Notes: generated by a model not told the origin, from the letters alone. DNA of 64,000 nucleotides from Chitinophagaceae bacterium (GCA_023957125.1 JAMLHL010000008.1:1-64000), one strand, 5' to 3'; positions 1-8,261 are shown, numbered from the stretch's first letter. Numbers and translations: made by a program.

Positions 1-312
1 ACCAAAAACTCTATTTTAATTGTTGATTTTACCAATCAATTAAAAGCCGAAGGAAAATCGTATCGTCAAGCCATCATTGAAGCAAGCAAAGGCAGAATGC
101 GACCTATTTTAATGACGACTTTATCAATGGCAATAGGAATGTTGCCGATAGCATTAGCCACTGGAACATCAGCCGAATGGAAAAACGGATTGGCGTGGGT
201 AATTATCGGAGGTTTACTTTCTTCATTGGTATTGACTGTATTCTTAGTGCCAATGGTGTATTACGGAGTGGATAGAATGAAAGAGAAATTCAGTAATAAA
301 AAAACAATTTAA
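1..312 (+). CDS. RND efflux transporter permease, C-terminal fragment (gene starts before the window)
   Basis: The reading frame is open from base 1 and stops at 310-312, giving the last 103 residues of an inner-membrane RND pump of the AcrB/HAE1 type. The segment holds the cytoplasmic loop and last two transmembrane helices: the RPILMTTLSMAIGMLPIA stretch followed by a glycine/leucine-rich helix ending VFLVPMVYYG, as in the C-terminal end of AcrB homologues. Such pumps use the proton gradient with a periplasmic adaptor and an outer-membrane channel to export drugs or metals; the substrate cannot be told from this end. The DNA is clearly more AT-rich than the rest of the window, which suggests an accessory origin. 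The DUF2141 gene follows after 1 base, so the two are probably one operon. Confidence 0.9.
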   Translation, partial: TKNSILIVDFTNQLKAEGKSYRQAIIEASKGRMRPILMTTLSMAIGMLPIALATGTSAEWKNGLAWVIIGGLLSSLVLTVFLVPMVYYGVDRMKEKFSNKKTI

Positions 313-313
313 A

Positions 314-751
314 ATGAAACAAATACTTATTGTACTTTCAGCACTCTTATTTCTTTCTTCATTTTCAAATACAAAAGAAGAATACAGTTTAACAATTGAA
401 GTAGAAAACTTACGAAACTCAAAAGGTGTTTTACAAGTAGCCTTATACAACAAAGACGGCTCAATTCCCGATGAACAGTACAAAAACTATTACAAAATTC
501 AGACTACAAATATTGAGAGCGGAAAAGCCGAGATTACTTTTAAAAATCTCCCGAAAGGAAAATATGCTATAAACATTTTGCACGATGAAAACAAAAATGG
601 CAAAATTGACAAAGGGTTAATCTTGCCCAAAGAGGGAATTGGCTTTTCATACTATTCATCTATAGGATTAACCAATCGTCCTAATTTTAAAAAAGCAAGT
701 TTTGATTTGTTTCAAGACAAAGAAATTAAAGTAAAAGTGATTTATATGTAA
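314..751 (+). CDS. DUF2141 domain-containing exported protein
   Basis: A 145-residue protein with a short signal peptide (MKQILIVLSALLFLSS) and one beta-sandwich-like DUF2141 domain. Typical family features are the start LTIEVENLRNSKGVLQVALY, the LPKGKYAINILHDENKNGKID stretch around residues 90-105 (a D-N-N-K-D loop resembling a calcium site), and a C-terminal beta strand. The family is found in Bacteroidota and Proteobacteria as secreted or periplasmic proteins of unknown function. It starts 1 base after the RND pump gene and shares its AT-rich composition, so it probably belongs to the same accessory operon. No catalytic residues are recognisable. Confidence 0.85.
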   Translation: MKQILIVLSALLFLSSFSNTKEEYSLTIEVENLRNSKGVLQVALYNKDGSIPDEQYKNYYKIQTTNIESGKAEITFKNLPKGKYAINILHDENKNGKIDKGLILPKEGIGFSYYSSIGLTNRPNFKKASFDLFQDKEIKVKVIYM

Positions 752-761
752 GCCAAGCATA

Positions 762-828
762 GGTGAAAGCACATTTGCAAGCCGCACAAGTCCGAGCTCA
801 GACCAAAGCTTGCAAAAGAGCTTTCACC
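762..828. repeat. Long inverted repeat downstream of the accessory operon
   Basis: The 21-base arms at 762-782 and 808-828 are complementary except at two positions and are separated by a 25-base loop. The structure begins 10 bases after the DUF2141 stop, so it may act as a transcription terminator or as part of a mobile-element end. A GTG-initiated frame runs across it (763-996), but its predicted product has no protein-like character. Confidence 0.6.
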
Positions 829-1175
829 TCTCCAACGCTGACAAAGATTGAATTAAAAAAATCCTTCCCTTCAAAAATAAAAAAATACACAACCACACAG
901 ACCAATACGACAAAGGCAGAGAAAGATAGTATTTACAATAGTTTGCAAGGACATCGGACAAGAACCACTGGCTATAACATCGGTTTTGCAAGATAGCGGG
1001 CGAAGTGCTTCGTTTGAAATTTTTTGCTATATTTGAACTTTGTTGCTTCGATTGAGCGTTAGTACAAGTAATCCGTTCCCTCGCAAAGCCGATAGCCGTT
1101 AGCGGCTATAATTCAAACAGTTCTTGGCTCGCAAACCATAAACGTAAGACCGAAAAATTCATTAATTTTACTGTC
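829..1175. other. Non-coding AT-rich accessory segment with a small palindrome
   Basis: No gene can be supported here. The only structure noted is a short hairpin at 1092-1109 (arms ATAGCCG and CGGCTAT around TTAG) inside sequence of the kind often seen between cargo genes of Bacteroidota mobile elements. Base composition rises towards that of the chromosome after about 1150, so a junction of an integrated element may lie nearby. No integrase or attachment core was identified. Confidence 0.4.
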
Positions 1176-1181
1176 ATGGCA

Positions 1182-1351
1182 ATGTTAACACGATATACTA
1201 CCTTCAAAAGCCTGAAGCAAAATTCCTCCTCAAGGGTAAAAAGTCTGTTAATACTAAAACTCTGGCAGTGGCAGAAGTAGAGGCATTTTTTCAGTTGCTA
1301 AACAAGAAAAAACCAAAAAGCTTAAAAGTAAGTGAAAGAAAACTTAACTGA
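1182..1351 (+). pseudogene. Decayed small gene (possible partner of the following nucleotidyltransferase-like remnant)
   Basis: Translation from 1182 gives MLTRYTTFKSLKQNSSS and then breaks. In another frame it continues as LAVAEVEAFFQLLNKKKPK and stops at 1349-1351. The two parts together look like one small basic protein of about 50 residues with a frameshift near 1255. Its position directly before a nucleotidyltransferase-like remnant resembles toxin-antitoxin style gene pairs. I recognise the layout only from memory of similar Bacteroidota small proteins, so the assignment is tentative. Confidence 0.35.
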
Positions 1352-1529
1352 AGACATTCTACGAGTCTGCTAAATTCTTAATAAAAACGCTGTTCAGTAT
1401 TTAATTGTCGGCGGTACAGCAGTAGCCTTTCATGGATATTTCAGATGGTCGCAAAATTCTTCTGGCAACCCGGCAGACCCGAACAGCAACTTGAACTTTT
1501 GGATACGAAAACATTTGACACGGGGCTGA
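1332..1529 (+). pseudogene. Nucleotidyltransferase-fold protein remnant, frameshifted and truncated
   Basis: A short reading frame from GTG 1332 (VKENLTEDIL) breaks at 1371-1373. Homology-like sequence continues in shifted frames: FYESAKFLIK, then NAVQYLIVGGTAVAFHGYFR and WSQNSSGNPA, stopping at 1527-1529. The Y-L-I-V-G-G-x-A-V-x-x-H-G-Y pattern is the first strand/loop of polymerase-beta-like nucleotidyltransferases, as in MNT/AbiEii-type toxins. The metal-binding D-x-D part that should follow is missing. At least two frameshifts plus truncation make this a pseudogene. A recently decayed accessory gene next to the AT-rich island is the simplest reading. Confidence 0.5.
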
Positions 1530-2135
1530 CGCAACTGCATTATAGACGAAAGAAACAGGAGTAGCGCATAAAACAACCCGTCAGATAACACTTTATTCAA
1601 TGAGAGAAATAATGGTTGCCACCCAATATTACCTTTTATTTATCTCACATCCGATTGCCGGGCTGCAACAGCGCCTGCACACCGGCATTACCATACATCA
1701 ACAGCCTGATGAAAAAGCCACGAAGAATCATGTTCAATGATCGCCCAATACCTATAATGATTGATAAGCAAAAACCCTTATCGTTTAAATTCCACCGAAA
1801 AACGAAACAAACAACCTGCCTGACGAATAAAGTTTCAAACAGGCAAAATCCGCAGCATCTTTACATCAGAATCATTAGGATAGATGATCACGAGCTAAAA
1901 ATAAATAAGGTTGTTGAATACCTCCCAATCCTGCGGATTTTAACGGACGGAAATCACACAGATATTGGAATAAAAAACCGGTCGCTACAGACCGGCTTTT
2001 TATTTTAAGATGGTCTTACCGTTGGTAGGGGCCTTTCAAAGATATTCCTGTCATTGCTGTCAATTTCCTTCGGTTACTTTTCGAGAATGGGAATATCTGT
2101 CTTCTACGCGGGGATATATATGATGGTCAGCCCGG
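1530..2135. other. Intergenic region without a supportable gene
   Basis: A 130-codon open frame exists at 1616-2008 on the plus strand, but its product has no signal, domain or sensible composition. It runs into a terminator hairpin at its 3' end, so I do not call it a gene. Apart from the hairpin at 1978-1995 I see only unassigned sequence. Confidence 0.4.
1972..2006. terminator. Rho-independent, probably bidirectional terminator
   Basis: The 6-bp stem CCGGTC (1978-1983) / GACCGG (1990-1995) around a GCTACA loop is preceded by A-rich and followed by T-rich sequence (CTTTTTATTTT). This is the usual form of a terminator that works in both directions. No intact gene ends directly before it, so it probably belonged to a lost gene. 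Confidence 0.65.
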
Positions 2136-2183
2136 ATGTTTTATAACTTTGAGAAACAAATGAAATGGATGATGGAAGAACTT

Positions 2184-2897
2184 ATGAATACTAAGGTGGG
2201 AGAACTTGCCGTGAAAAATTATGCTTTTATTCAATTGTTTATACAAAACGAAGTTGATTTTTATTGTCGTCACGACCTGACTTTAAAGGAAGCGATATCG
2301 GAAGCCGGAGCGAATATTGATGTTATCCGTAACGGATTGATGGAGATAGAAAAGCAGCCGGTCCGGAGCTTCGAGGTGAAAGTGGAGAGCTGGCCCCTGG
2401 ATCTGCTGGCGGATTATATTGAAAAAACCCACCACCGCTATACAGAGAAAACAACAATGACATTGAAAGGTATGGTGGAACGTTACCTGGCGGATCAGCC
2501 CCGCAACGAGGAGCCTGTCAAACTGTTTCAGCCTTTGTTGATAAAGTTGACGGGTGCAATGGCGGTACACATGAAAAAAGAAGAATTGACCTTCTTCCCG
2601 GTGATCCGGAAAATGGCGGCAAGCCGGGGGAAAACTGATGGGGCGCCGGTTAAACCGCTGAACAATTCCATAACTATGTTTGTTCATGAACACGACCAGC
2701 AGCGCGACAGCCTGGTGGAGATTCGAAAAATTTTCAAATCCTATACCCTACAGGCCGACGACGATAAAGCATTGCTTGGCATCATGCTGCTGATGAAGGA
2801 CCTGGACAGGGATCTTGCGCACCATTTGCACCTGGAAAATAACATCCTGTTCCCTGAAGCGCTCAGGCAACAGCAAATGTCCCCAACCGTGGAATAA
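2184..2897 (+). CDS. ric: RIC/ScdA/YtfE-type iron-sulfur cluster repair di-iron protein
   Basis: A hemerythrin-like protein that repairs iron-sulfur clusters after oxidative or nitrosative damage. From M2184 it begins MNTKVGELAVKNY, the normal start of the ScdA N-terminal domain. The frame extends upstream to ATG 2136, but those 16 residues do not look like family sequence. The C-terminal four-helix part carries the expected metal ligands: H in EKTHHRYTEK, H/E in VHMKKEELTFFP, H in FVHEHDQQRD and H/E in HHLHLENNILFP. The ScdA_N motif, usually DFCCGG, reads VDFYCRH here, so one of the two family cysteines is lost. Length (237 residues) fits the family. It stands alone with no clear operon partner. 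Confidence 0.85.
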   Translation: MNTKVGELAVKNYAFIQLFIQNEVDFYCRHDLTLKEAISEAGANIDVIRNGLMEIEKQPVRSFEVKVESWPLDLLADYIEKTHHRYTEKTTMTLKGMVERYLADQPRNEEPVKLFQPLLIKLTGAMAVHMKKEELTFFPVIRKMAASRGKTDGAPVKPLNNSITMFVHEHDQQRDSLVEIRKIFKSYTLQADDDKALLGIMLLMKDLDRDLAHHLHLENNILFPEALRQQQMSPTVE

Positions 2898-2988
2898 GCT
2901 GGAAATTAATTCATGAATCACCAGGTCTGCCCGGAAAATTTTCCTCCCGTTGAAAGGCTGCGGGATAGCAGCAGAAAGCCCGGTGAGG

Positions 2989-3171
2989 CTACTTGCGCTG
3001 CTTTGTGCCGGACTTGGCGCGGATAGCCCGGACAGTTGCCCGGTATAGCCACCTGGCCGACAGCCCCTGATCCTCAATCGTTTTTTTGAACTTAGTAATT
3101 TCCTCCGGTTGGAAAAACCCTTTACTTTTAGGTTTTGAGCGTGAAGCGTTACCGATGGTGTTTAAGAACAT
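2989..3171 (-). CDS. Possible small basic protein (60 residues), antisense to the DUF3810 start
   Basis: From ATG 3171 the minus strand encodes 60 residues: a short N-terminal part, then GFFQPEEITKFKKTIEDQ and a basic tail rich in R and K ending TKQRK. The composition (amphipathic helix, basic end) is more protein-like than most antisense frames here. The frame also fills an otherwise empty gap between ric and the DUF3810 gene, overlapping the latter by 17 bases. I do not recognise a family. It could equally be a chance frame. Confidence 0.35.
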   Translation of the reverse strand: MFLNTIGNASRSKPKSKGFFQPEEITKFKKTIEDQGLSARWLYRATVRAIRAKSGTKQRK

Positions 3172-4267
3172 AAAAATTAACCGGCGGGATATTATAACGA
3201 TCCTCGTCCTGTGTGTGCTTGCGGCCGGCATACGGGTAATGGCTGCCTTCCCGGCTATTGTGGAGCTGGTTTACAGCACGGGGGTCTATCCTTATATCAG
3301 CGCATTTTTGCGTAAGTTGTCGGGCGTGCTGCCTTTCAGTATGGGCGATCTATTGTACGCTTTGCTGATTTTATATGTGTTGTGGAGAACGGTTAAAAAG
3401 CTAAGGCAGGCTATCCGGCGGCCCCGCGGGGAGCGGCAGTGGCGGCTGTCAAATCGCCTCTGGATAAGGGTGGTCAATGGTGTGTTGCTGGTATATATTG
3501 CTTTTAACGGTCTGTGGGGGCTGAATTACAACCGGTTGGGGATCCATTACCAGTTGGATTTTGAACGCGGACGCTATTCAAAAGAAGACCTGGTTCTTCT
3601 GAACGAATTGTTGCTGGAGCAGGTGAATCAATGTAAGGAATCGGTGATCCGCGGTGGTAACGGTTACGGCTCCACGAAGGAAATACGGATGCAAACGAAA
3701 AAGATATTCCATGAGGTTGCCGGGAAATATGCTTTTCTTCAATATAAGAATGCTTCGGTAAAATCTTCATTGTTTAATGTATTGGGAAATTATTTGGGAT
3801 ACTCGGGCTATTATAATCCTTTTACCGGTGAGGCGCAGGTGAATACGGATCTTCCTCTTTTTCTTCAGCCCTTTGTAGCCTGTCATGAAGTGGCCCACCA
3901 GTTGGGGTATGCGAAGGAAAACGAAGCCAATTTTGCGGGTTATATTACGGCTACCGCTTCGGGAGATCCTTTATTCAGCTATGCGGCCTATTTCGACTTA
4001 TTCCTGTATGCCAATCGTGTGCTCTACCGGGTGGATTCCACGGCGGCGAAAGACCTTAAAGCATTGCTGCACCCGGAGGTACAAAAAGACATAGCGGAAT
4101 TGAAGGCTTATTATAGAAAATATGAAAGCCCTTTGGGGGGCGTCTTTGACTGGGTGTATGGAAAATATCTCAAGGCTAATCAGCAGCCGAAGGGGCTGGT
4201 TACGTATAGTGAGGTAGTGGCGGATGTGATCGGCTGGTACAAGCGATACGGAAAGATCAGCGGATAG
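3155..4267 (+). CDS. DUF3810 domain-containing membrane protein, putative zinc-dependent peptidase-like
   Basis: The frame is open from 3086, but family members begin just before the first membrane segment, so the ATG at 3155 (MVFKNIKI) is preferred. It has two or three N-terminal transmembrane segments (roughly residues 10-32, 55-75 and 105-125 from this start) with the family pattern GVYPYISAFLRKLSGVLPFS followed by GDLLYA. A large extracytoplasmic domain follows. It holds CHEVAHQLGY, an H-E-x-x-H zinc-binding motif, then KENEANF with a likely third ligand E, as in gluzincin-like peptidases. The family is common in Bacteroidota and its substrate is unknown. It is 370 residues long and appears to be a single-gene unit. 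Confidence 0.8.
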   Translation: MVFKNIKINRRDIITILVLCVLAAGIRVMAAFPAIVELVYSTGVYPYISAFLRKLSGVLPFSMGDLLYALLILYVLWRTVKKLRQAIRRPRGERQWRLSNRLWIRVVNGVLLVYIAFNGLWGLNYNRLGIHYQLDFERGRYSKEDLVLLNELLLEQVNQCKESVIRGGNGYGSTKEIRMQTKKIFHEVAGKYAFLQYKNASVKSSLFNVLGNYLGYSGYYNPFTGEAQVNTDLPLFLQPFVACHEVAHQLGYAKENEANFAGYITATASGDPLFSYAAYFDLFLYANRVLYRVDSTAAKDLKALLHPEVQKDIAELKAYYRKYESPLGGVFDWVYGKYLKANQQPKGLVTYSEVVADVIGWYKRYGKISG

Positions 4268-4334
4268 ATGCGATCGGGTGGCTTTTGAGATGACCCTAAA
4301 AAGTACGCCTTTTGTAATGGAGAAACGATAACTT

Positions 4335-4575
4335 TATAATGTGGAAATTTGAAAATTTGAAAATTTGAAAATTTGAAAATGTGGTCCCGAATGTTCGGGA
4401 TGTGGAAATGTGGTTCCGAATGTTCGGGATGTGATAATGTGATAATGTGGAAATGCCGGTAGGTATGAGGTATCAGGCTGTAGGCATGAACACCAAATAA
4501 CCTGTAACCTGCAACCTGTAACCCGAGACCTGCAACCTGAGACCTGTAACCTGCACCCTCAAACTTCAAACATTT
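4335..4575. repeat. Intergenic degenerate phrase-repeat cluster
   Basis: This gap is made almost wholly of short repeats. It has four tandem units of AAATTTGA type (4340-4385) and two copies of a 16-base palindrome (TCCCGAATGTTCGGGA at 4385-4400 and a one-base variant at 4414-4429), each followed by GTGG- or GTGATAATG-type units. Then come a GGTATGAGGTATCAGG phrase and a run of ACCTGCAACCTG / ACCTGTAACCTG / GAGACCTG units up to 4575. The same phrase families recur in other gaps of the window. Confidence 0.85.
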
Positions 4576-4579
4576 TTTT

Positions 4580-5749
4580 ATGAAAAAAATCTTGTACTGC
4601 CTGTCTGTTTTTATTTTTTCAGGAATCTTTGTGAATGCCCAGTCGGGAAAGTTTAATGGGCTGGACATGAATATGGGGAATCTTTTCCGGTTGTCGGATG
4701 CGAAGACCCGTTCTATCAGTCCGGAAAATTTTACCGGTGAAAAGGGAAAAGGAGGGATGGCTGATCCGGGTGCAAAGGATGATAAACTGAATAAGGCGAA
4801 TGCTGCTAACGCCGCACGGGATCTGGGTCAGGGCTGGAAGGTGAATCCTTACATTATTATTAAACCCGGGGAAACGATTACCATCGCCGATATAGACGGT
4901 CCCGGCGCTATTCAGCACATCTGGATGACGCCCGCCGGCGTATGGCGTAATACCATAATCAGGATGTATTGGGATGATGAGAGGGAGGCCTCGGTGGAGT
5001 GCCCTGTAGGCGATTTCTTCGGTATGGGTTGGGGCGAGTATGCGCATCTGAATTCCCTGGCTGTGTGTGTGAACCCCGGCAGCGCTTTTAACTGCTACTG
5101 GACAATGCCCTTTAGGAAAAAATGTAAGATTACGATGGAAAACATAGATGCCAAAAATATGGTATTGTATTACCAGATAGATTATACCTTGACGGAAGTG
5201 CCGGACGATGCGGCTTATTTTCATGCCCAGTTTCGCCGGGCCAATACCAATATGACTTCCGATTATACGATCGTGGACGGGATTAAGGGTAAAGGACAGT
5301 ATGTTGGGGTGTACTTAGCCTGGGGGGTAAAAAATAATGGCTGGTGGGGAGAAGGAGAGATCAAGTTTTTTATGGATGGAGATACCCAATTTCCAACGAT
5401 CTGCGGTACGGGCACAGAGGATTATTTTTGCGGCTCCTATAATTTTGAGAACAAGGTAAAACATGAATACGAGGTGTTCACTACTCCCTACTCGGGTTTA
5501 TTACAGGTGATAAAGCCGGACGGACTATACAAAACGCAGCAACGCTTTGGCCTGTATCGCTGGCATATCATGGATCCGATCCGGTTTGAAAAAGATCTGA
5601 AAGTAACGATACAGGACCTGGGCTGGCGCAGTGAAGGCAGGTACCTGGCCCAGCGTTCGGATATAGCATCCGTAGTATTCTGGTATCAGCGGGAACCTCA
5701 TGCACATTTTCCCAAATTACCGGCTAAGGACGAACTGGAGGTTAATTAG
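4580..5749 (+). CDS. DUF2961 protein, glycoside hydrolase family 172-like, exported
   Basis: A 389-residue protein with a Sec signal peptide (MKKILYCLSVFIFSGIFVNAQ). The DUF2961 fold is that of GH172, a family containing alpha-D-fructofuranosidases/difructose dianhydride synthases and D-arabinofuranan-degrading enzymes. Signature regions are IADIDGPGAIQHIWMTP near residue 110, GWWGEGEIKFFMDGD around 254-268 and GTGTEDYFCGSYNF around 276-289. By analogy with characterised GH172 enzymes, a glutamate in the first motif (E258 or E260) and E280 in the second are the candidate acid/base and nucleophile. It is the first gene of a probable operon with an exported Gfo/Idh/MocA protein and an esterase. 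The substrate, possibly an alpha-furanoside, is inference. Confidence 0.85.
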   Translation: MKKILYCLSVFIFSGIFVNAQSGKFNGLDMNMGNLFRLSDAKTRSISPENFTGEKGKGGMADPGAKDDKLNKANAANAARDLGQGWKVNPYIIIKPGETITIADIDGPGAIQHIWMTPAGVWRNTIIRMYWDDEREASVECPVGDFFGMGWGEYAHLNSLAVCVNPGSAFNCYWTMPFRKKCKITMENIDAKNMVLYYQIDYTLTEVPDDAAYFHAQFRRANTNMTSDYTIVDGIKGKGQYVGVYLAWGVKNNGWWGEGEIKFFMDGDTQFPTICGTGTEDYFCGSYNFENKVKHEYEVFTTPYSGLLQVIKPDGLYKTQQRFGLYRWHIMDPIRFEKDLKVTIQDLGWRSEGRYLAQRSDIASVVFWYQREPHAHFPKLPAKDELEVN

Positions 5750-5826
5750 TTAGGCGTTTGGAGTCTGAGAATTAGTCGTTTTTAGTTTTTTGTGAGTTGA
5801 TATTTGCCATGTATTAAAATGAAAAA

Positions 5827-6933
5827 ATGAATGTTACGTATTGGATTCTTTGTTTCCTGACGGGTATGGCAGTTAGCCTGTCTGTGGTGGCACAGGAAGA
5901 AAAAGTTCGGGTAGCCGTTGCCGGGGTATCGCACGATCATTCGGGTTGGATATTGAGAAACCTCCAGCAAAAAGATATTTCCGTCGTAGGAATATTTGAC
6001 AAAGACCCGCAATTATTGCAGCAAAAAGCCGGGCGATACGGAATAGACAAAAAACTGCTGTACAATAGTTTGGAAGAGATGCTGGATAAGGTGAAACCGC
6101 AGGCGGTTACGGCCTTCGGGTCTATCTACGACCATCTTTCTATAGTACAGGTCTGTGCCCCCAGGGGAATCCACGTGATGGTAGAGAAGCCCCTGGCGGT
6201 TAGCGTGGATCATGCGCTTGAAATGGATTCCCTGGCTCGTTTGTACAACATCCATTTGCTTACGAATTATGAAACGTCCTGGTATCCTGCCACGGCAAAA
6301 GCCTATCAGTTGATATACGACAGCAGTTATACCGGTGGTTTGCGAAAAGCGGTTTTCCATCACGGGCATGAGGGACCGGTAGAGATTGGAACCAGCAGGG
6401 CTTTTTTGAGCTGGCTCACCGACCCGGTACTGAATGGCGGTGGCGCCGTGATTGATTTTGGTTGTTATGGCGCCAATCTGATGACCTGGCTGATGAAAGG
6501 ACAACAACCGGTATCGGTTACCGCGGTTACCCGGCAATTTAAGCCGGATGTATATCCTAAAGTAGATGACGAGGCCACGATCATCCTTACTTACCCCGAA
6601 GCCCAGGCGATCCTGGAAGCATCGTGGAACTGGCCTTTCAATAGAAAAGACATGGAATTATACGGTACTACGGGATATATATTTACCATCAATGCAAAGG
6701 ATATGCGTATCAGAAGGAAAGAGGATAAGACCGAGCAGTTGCGGACTTATAGTGCGGAAGATATCCCGGTGTACGAAAATCCTTTCAGCTACCTGGCGGA
6801 TGTGGTGAGAGGGAAAATTAATGTGAAAGCAGACGGACTTTATGCCCTGTCCAATAATATTACGGTGGTACGCATCTTAGAAGCGGCAAAAAAATCGGCT
6901 GCAACGGGCCGGACTGTTTTTTTAAAAGAATAG
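5827..6933 (+). CDS. Exported Gfo/Idh/MocA family oxidoreductase or glycosidase
   Basis: A 368-residue protein with an N-terminal signal sequence (MNVTYWILCFLTGMAVSLSVVAQ) followed by a Rossmann domain. It has VAVAGVSHDHSGW at the nucleotide-binding turn and the family motif VMVEKPLAV near residues 118-126. The C-terminal beta-sheet domain holds YETSWYPA and GGGAVIDFGCYG, where D or H residues usually lie at the active site. Members use NAD(P) either for redox or, as in GH109, as a bound cofactor for glycoside cleavage. Because it carries a signal peptide, a tightly bound cofactor and a hydrolytic role are plausible. It lies 77 bases after the GH172-like gene and before an esterase gene. Confidence 0.85.
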   Translation: MNVTYWILCFLTGMAVSLSVVAQEEKVRVAVAGVSHDHSGWILRNLQQKDISVVGIFDKDPQLLQQKAGRYGIDKKLLYNSLEEMLDKVKPQAVTAFGSIYDHLSIVQVCAPRGIHVMVEKPLAVSVDHALEMDSLARLYNIHLLTNYETSWYPATAKAYQLIYDSSYTGGLRKAVFHHGHEGPVEIGTSRAFLSWLTDPVLNGGGAVIDFGCYGANLMTWLMKGQQPVSVTAVTRQFKPDVYPKVDDEATIILTYPEAQAILEASWNWPFNRKDMELYGTTGYIFTINAKDMRIRRKEDKTEQLRTYSAEDIPVYENPFSYLADVVRGKINVKADGLYALSNNITVVRILEAAKKSAATGRTVFLKE

Positions 6934-7030
6934 GGTGGAAGTTTTTAGTTTTTGGTATGCGGGCTTGGAGTTGGTATCTTTAGCGCGAAACTTCCGAACG
7001 TCAAATTTCCAGGCTGTAAACTCAAATAGT

Positions 7031-8185
7031 ATGTATAAGGTATTAATCTTCTGCGCCTTGTTTTTCTTCTCCACACAAATCCTCCTGGGGCAGGATGAAC
7101 TCTGCCAGGGATCCTATTTTACGGAGGCCCGGGGAAAGGAATTTTTGGATAATCATGTGCCGGCTTCATTGAAAGACTGGCGACAGCGCTCGGAAAAGAT
7201 ACGTGCCCGGATCCGCGAGGGGATGCAGTTGGAAACCATGCCTGTCAAACCCACCTCTGCGCCTGTCATCCATAGCAAAAAGATAATGAATGGCTATACG
7301 GTAGAAAGTGTAGCTTTTGAAAGCCTACCGGGTTTTTATGTTACCGGGAATTTGTATCGGCCGCTTACGCCACAAAAATCGTATGCCGGTATTTTATGTC
7401 CGCACGGGCACTGGAGTAATCCCGATGGAAGGTTTCACGAGCAGATGCAAACCCGGTGCGGTATGCTGGCGCGCATGGGTGCGGTGGTTTTTGCATGGGA
7501 TATGGTGGGTTACGGTGATTCCAAACAATGCGACCACAAGTTGTCCAAAGCCTTGAAATTGCAAACCATCAACAGTACCCGGGCGCTCGATTTCCTGTTG
7601 TCGTTGCCGGGGGTAGATTCCAACCGTATTGGCATTACCGGGGCATCGGGCGGTGGTACGCAAACTTTTTTATTAACCGCACTCGATCCCCGTATCAAAG
7701 TGTCCGTGCCCTGTGTGATGGTCTCAGCCTATTTCTTTGGCGGCTGTGTTTGCGAAAGTGGTATGCCTATTCATAAAAAGGGCGATTTCCAAACCAGCAA
7801 CGTGGAGATTGCCGCATTGGCCGCGCCGCGCCCTATGCTGCTGATCTCTGATGGAGATGACTGGACCCGGAATAACCCTGTGGTGGAATATCCGTTCATG
7901 AAGAAGATATATCAACTGTACAAGAAAGGAAGAAATGTGGAGTCGGTCCATCTCCCTGATGAAGTACACGATTATGGGCCTTCCAAGCGAAAGCCTATGT
8001 ATCGTTTTATGGCAAAGCATCTGGGATTAGATCTGAAGGCGGTTGTTAACAGCAACGGAGAAATAGATGAATCAGCCATCACCCTATTGGCGCAAAACGA
8101 GTTGTCGGTATTTAACGAATCGCATCCGCGACCGGACAATGCGGTGATGGGGAATGAGGCGGTGTTGCAGTTGCTTGAAAAATGA
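7031..8185 (+). CDS. Exported alpha/beta hydrolase, acetyl-xylan-esterase-like
   Basis: The frame opens at 6935, but the ATG at 7031 starts a clean signal peptide (MYKVLIFCALFFFSTQILLGQ). The protein is 384 residues and belongs to the dienelactone hydrolase / acetyl xylan esterase-like part of the alpha/beta hydrolase superfamily. The nucleophile elbow is GITGASGGGTQTF (central S of GASGG), the acid is likely in ISDGDDWTRNNP, and the base is H in DEVHDYGPSKR. It is third in an exported carbohydrate gene set, which suggests removal of acyl or methyl-ester decorations from the glycan acted on by the GH172-like protein. The preceding gap holds short GTTTTTAG-type repeat units. Confidence 0.8.
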   Translation: MYKVLIFCALFFFSTQILLGQDELCQGSYFTEARGKEFLDNHVPASLKDWRQRSEKIRARIREGMQLETMPVKPTSAPVIHSKKIMNGYTVESVAFESLPGFYVTGNLYRPLTPQKSYAGILCPHGHWSNPDGRFHEQMQTRCGMLARMGAVVFAWDMVGYGDSKQCDHKLSKALKLQTINSTRALDFLLSLPGVDSNRIGITGASGGGTQTFLLTALDPRIKVSVPCVMVSAYFFGGCVCESGMPIHKKGDFQTSNVEIAALAAPRPMLLISDGDDWTRNNPVVEYPFMKKIYQLYKKGRNVESVHLPDEVHDYGPSKRKPMYRFMAKHLGLDLKAVVNSNGEIDESAITLLAQNELSVFNESHPRPDNAVMGNEAVLQLLEK

Positions 8186-8261
8186 GCGCATTAAAATTCG
8201 ACATTGGGAACCGGTTCTGACGCTAATGCATACCTACGGGGTGTTGTTCCACTTTTTTTCT

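Noticed and set aside
763..996. Open frame of 77 codons after the DUF2141 gene
   Set aside because: It begins with GTG inside a long inverted repeat, and its product has no domain, signal or protein-like pattern.
1616..2008. Open frame of 130 codons
   Set aside because: Biased composition without recognisable features; it ends in a terminator hairpin and is likely non-coding.
4340..4430. Possible CRISPR array (tandem AAATTTGA units and palindromes)
   Set aside because: Units are too short and degenerate, without unique spacers; they belong to dispersed phrase repeats.
4619..5224. Minus-strand frame of 201 codons opposite the GH172-like gene
   Set aside because: Antisense shadow; no protein features.
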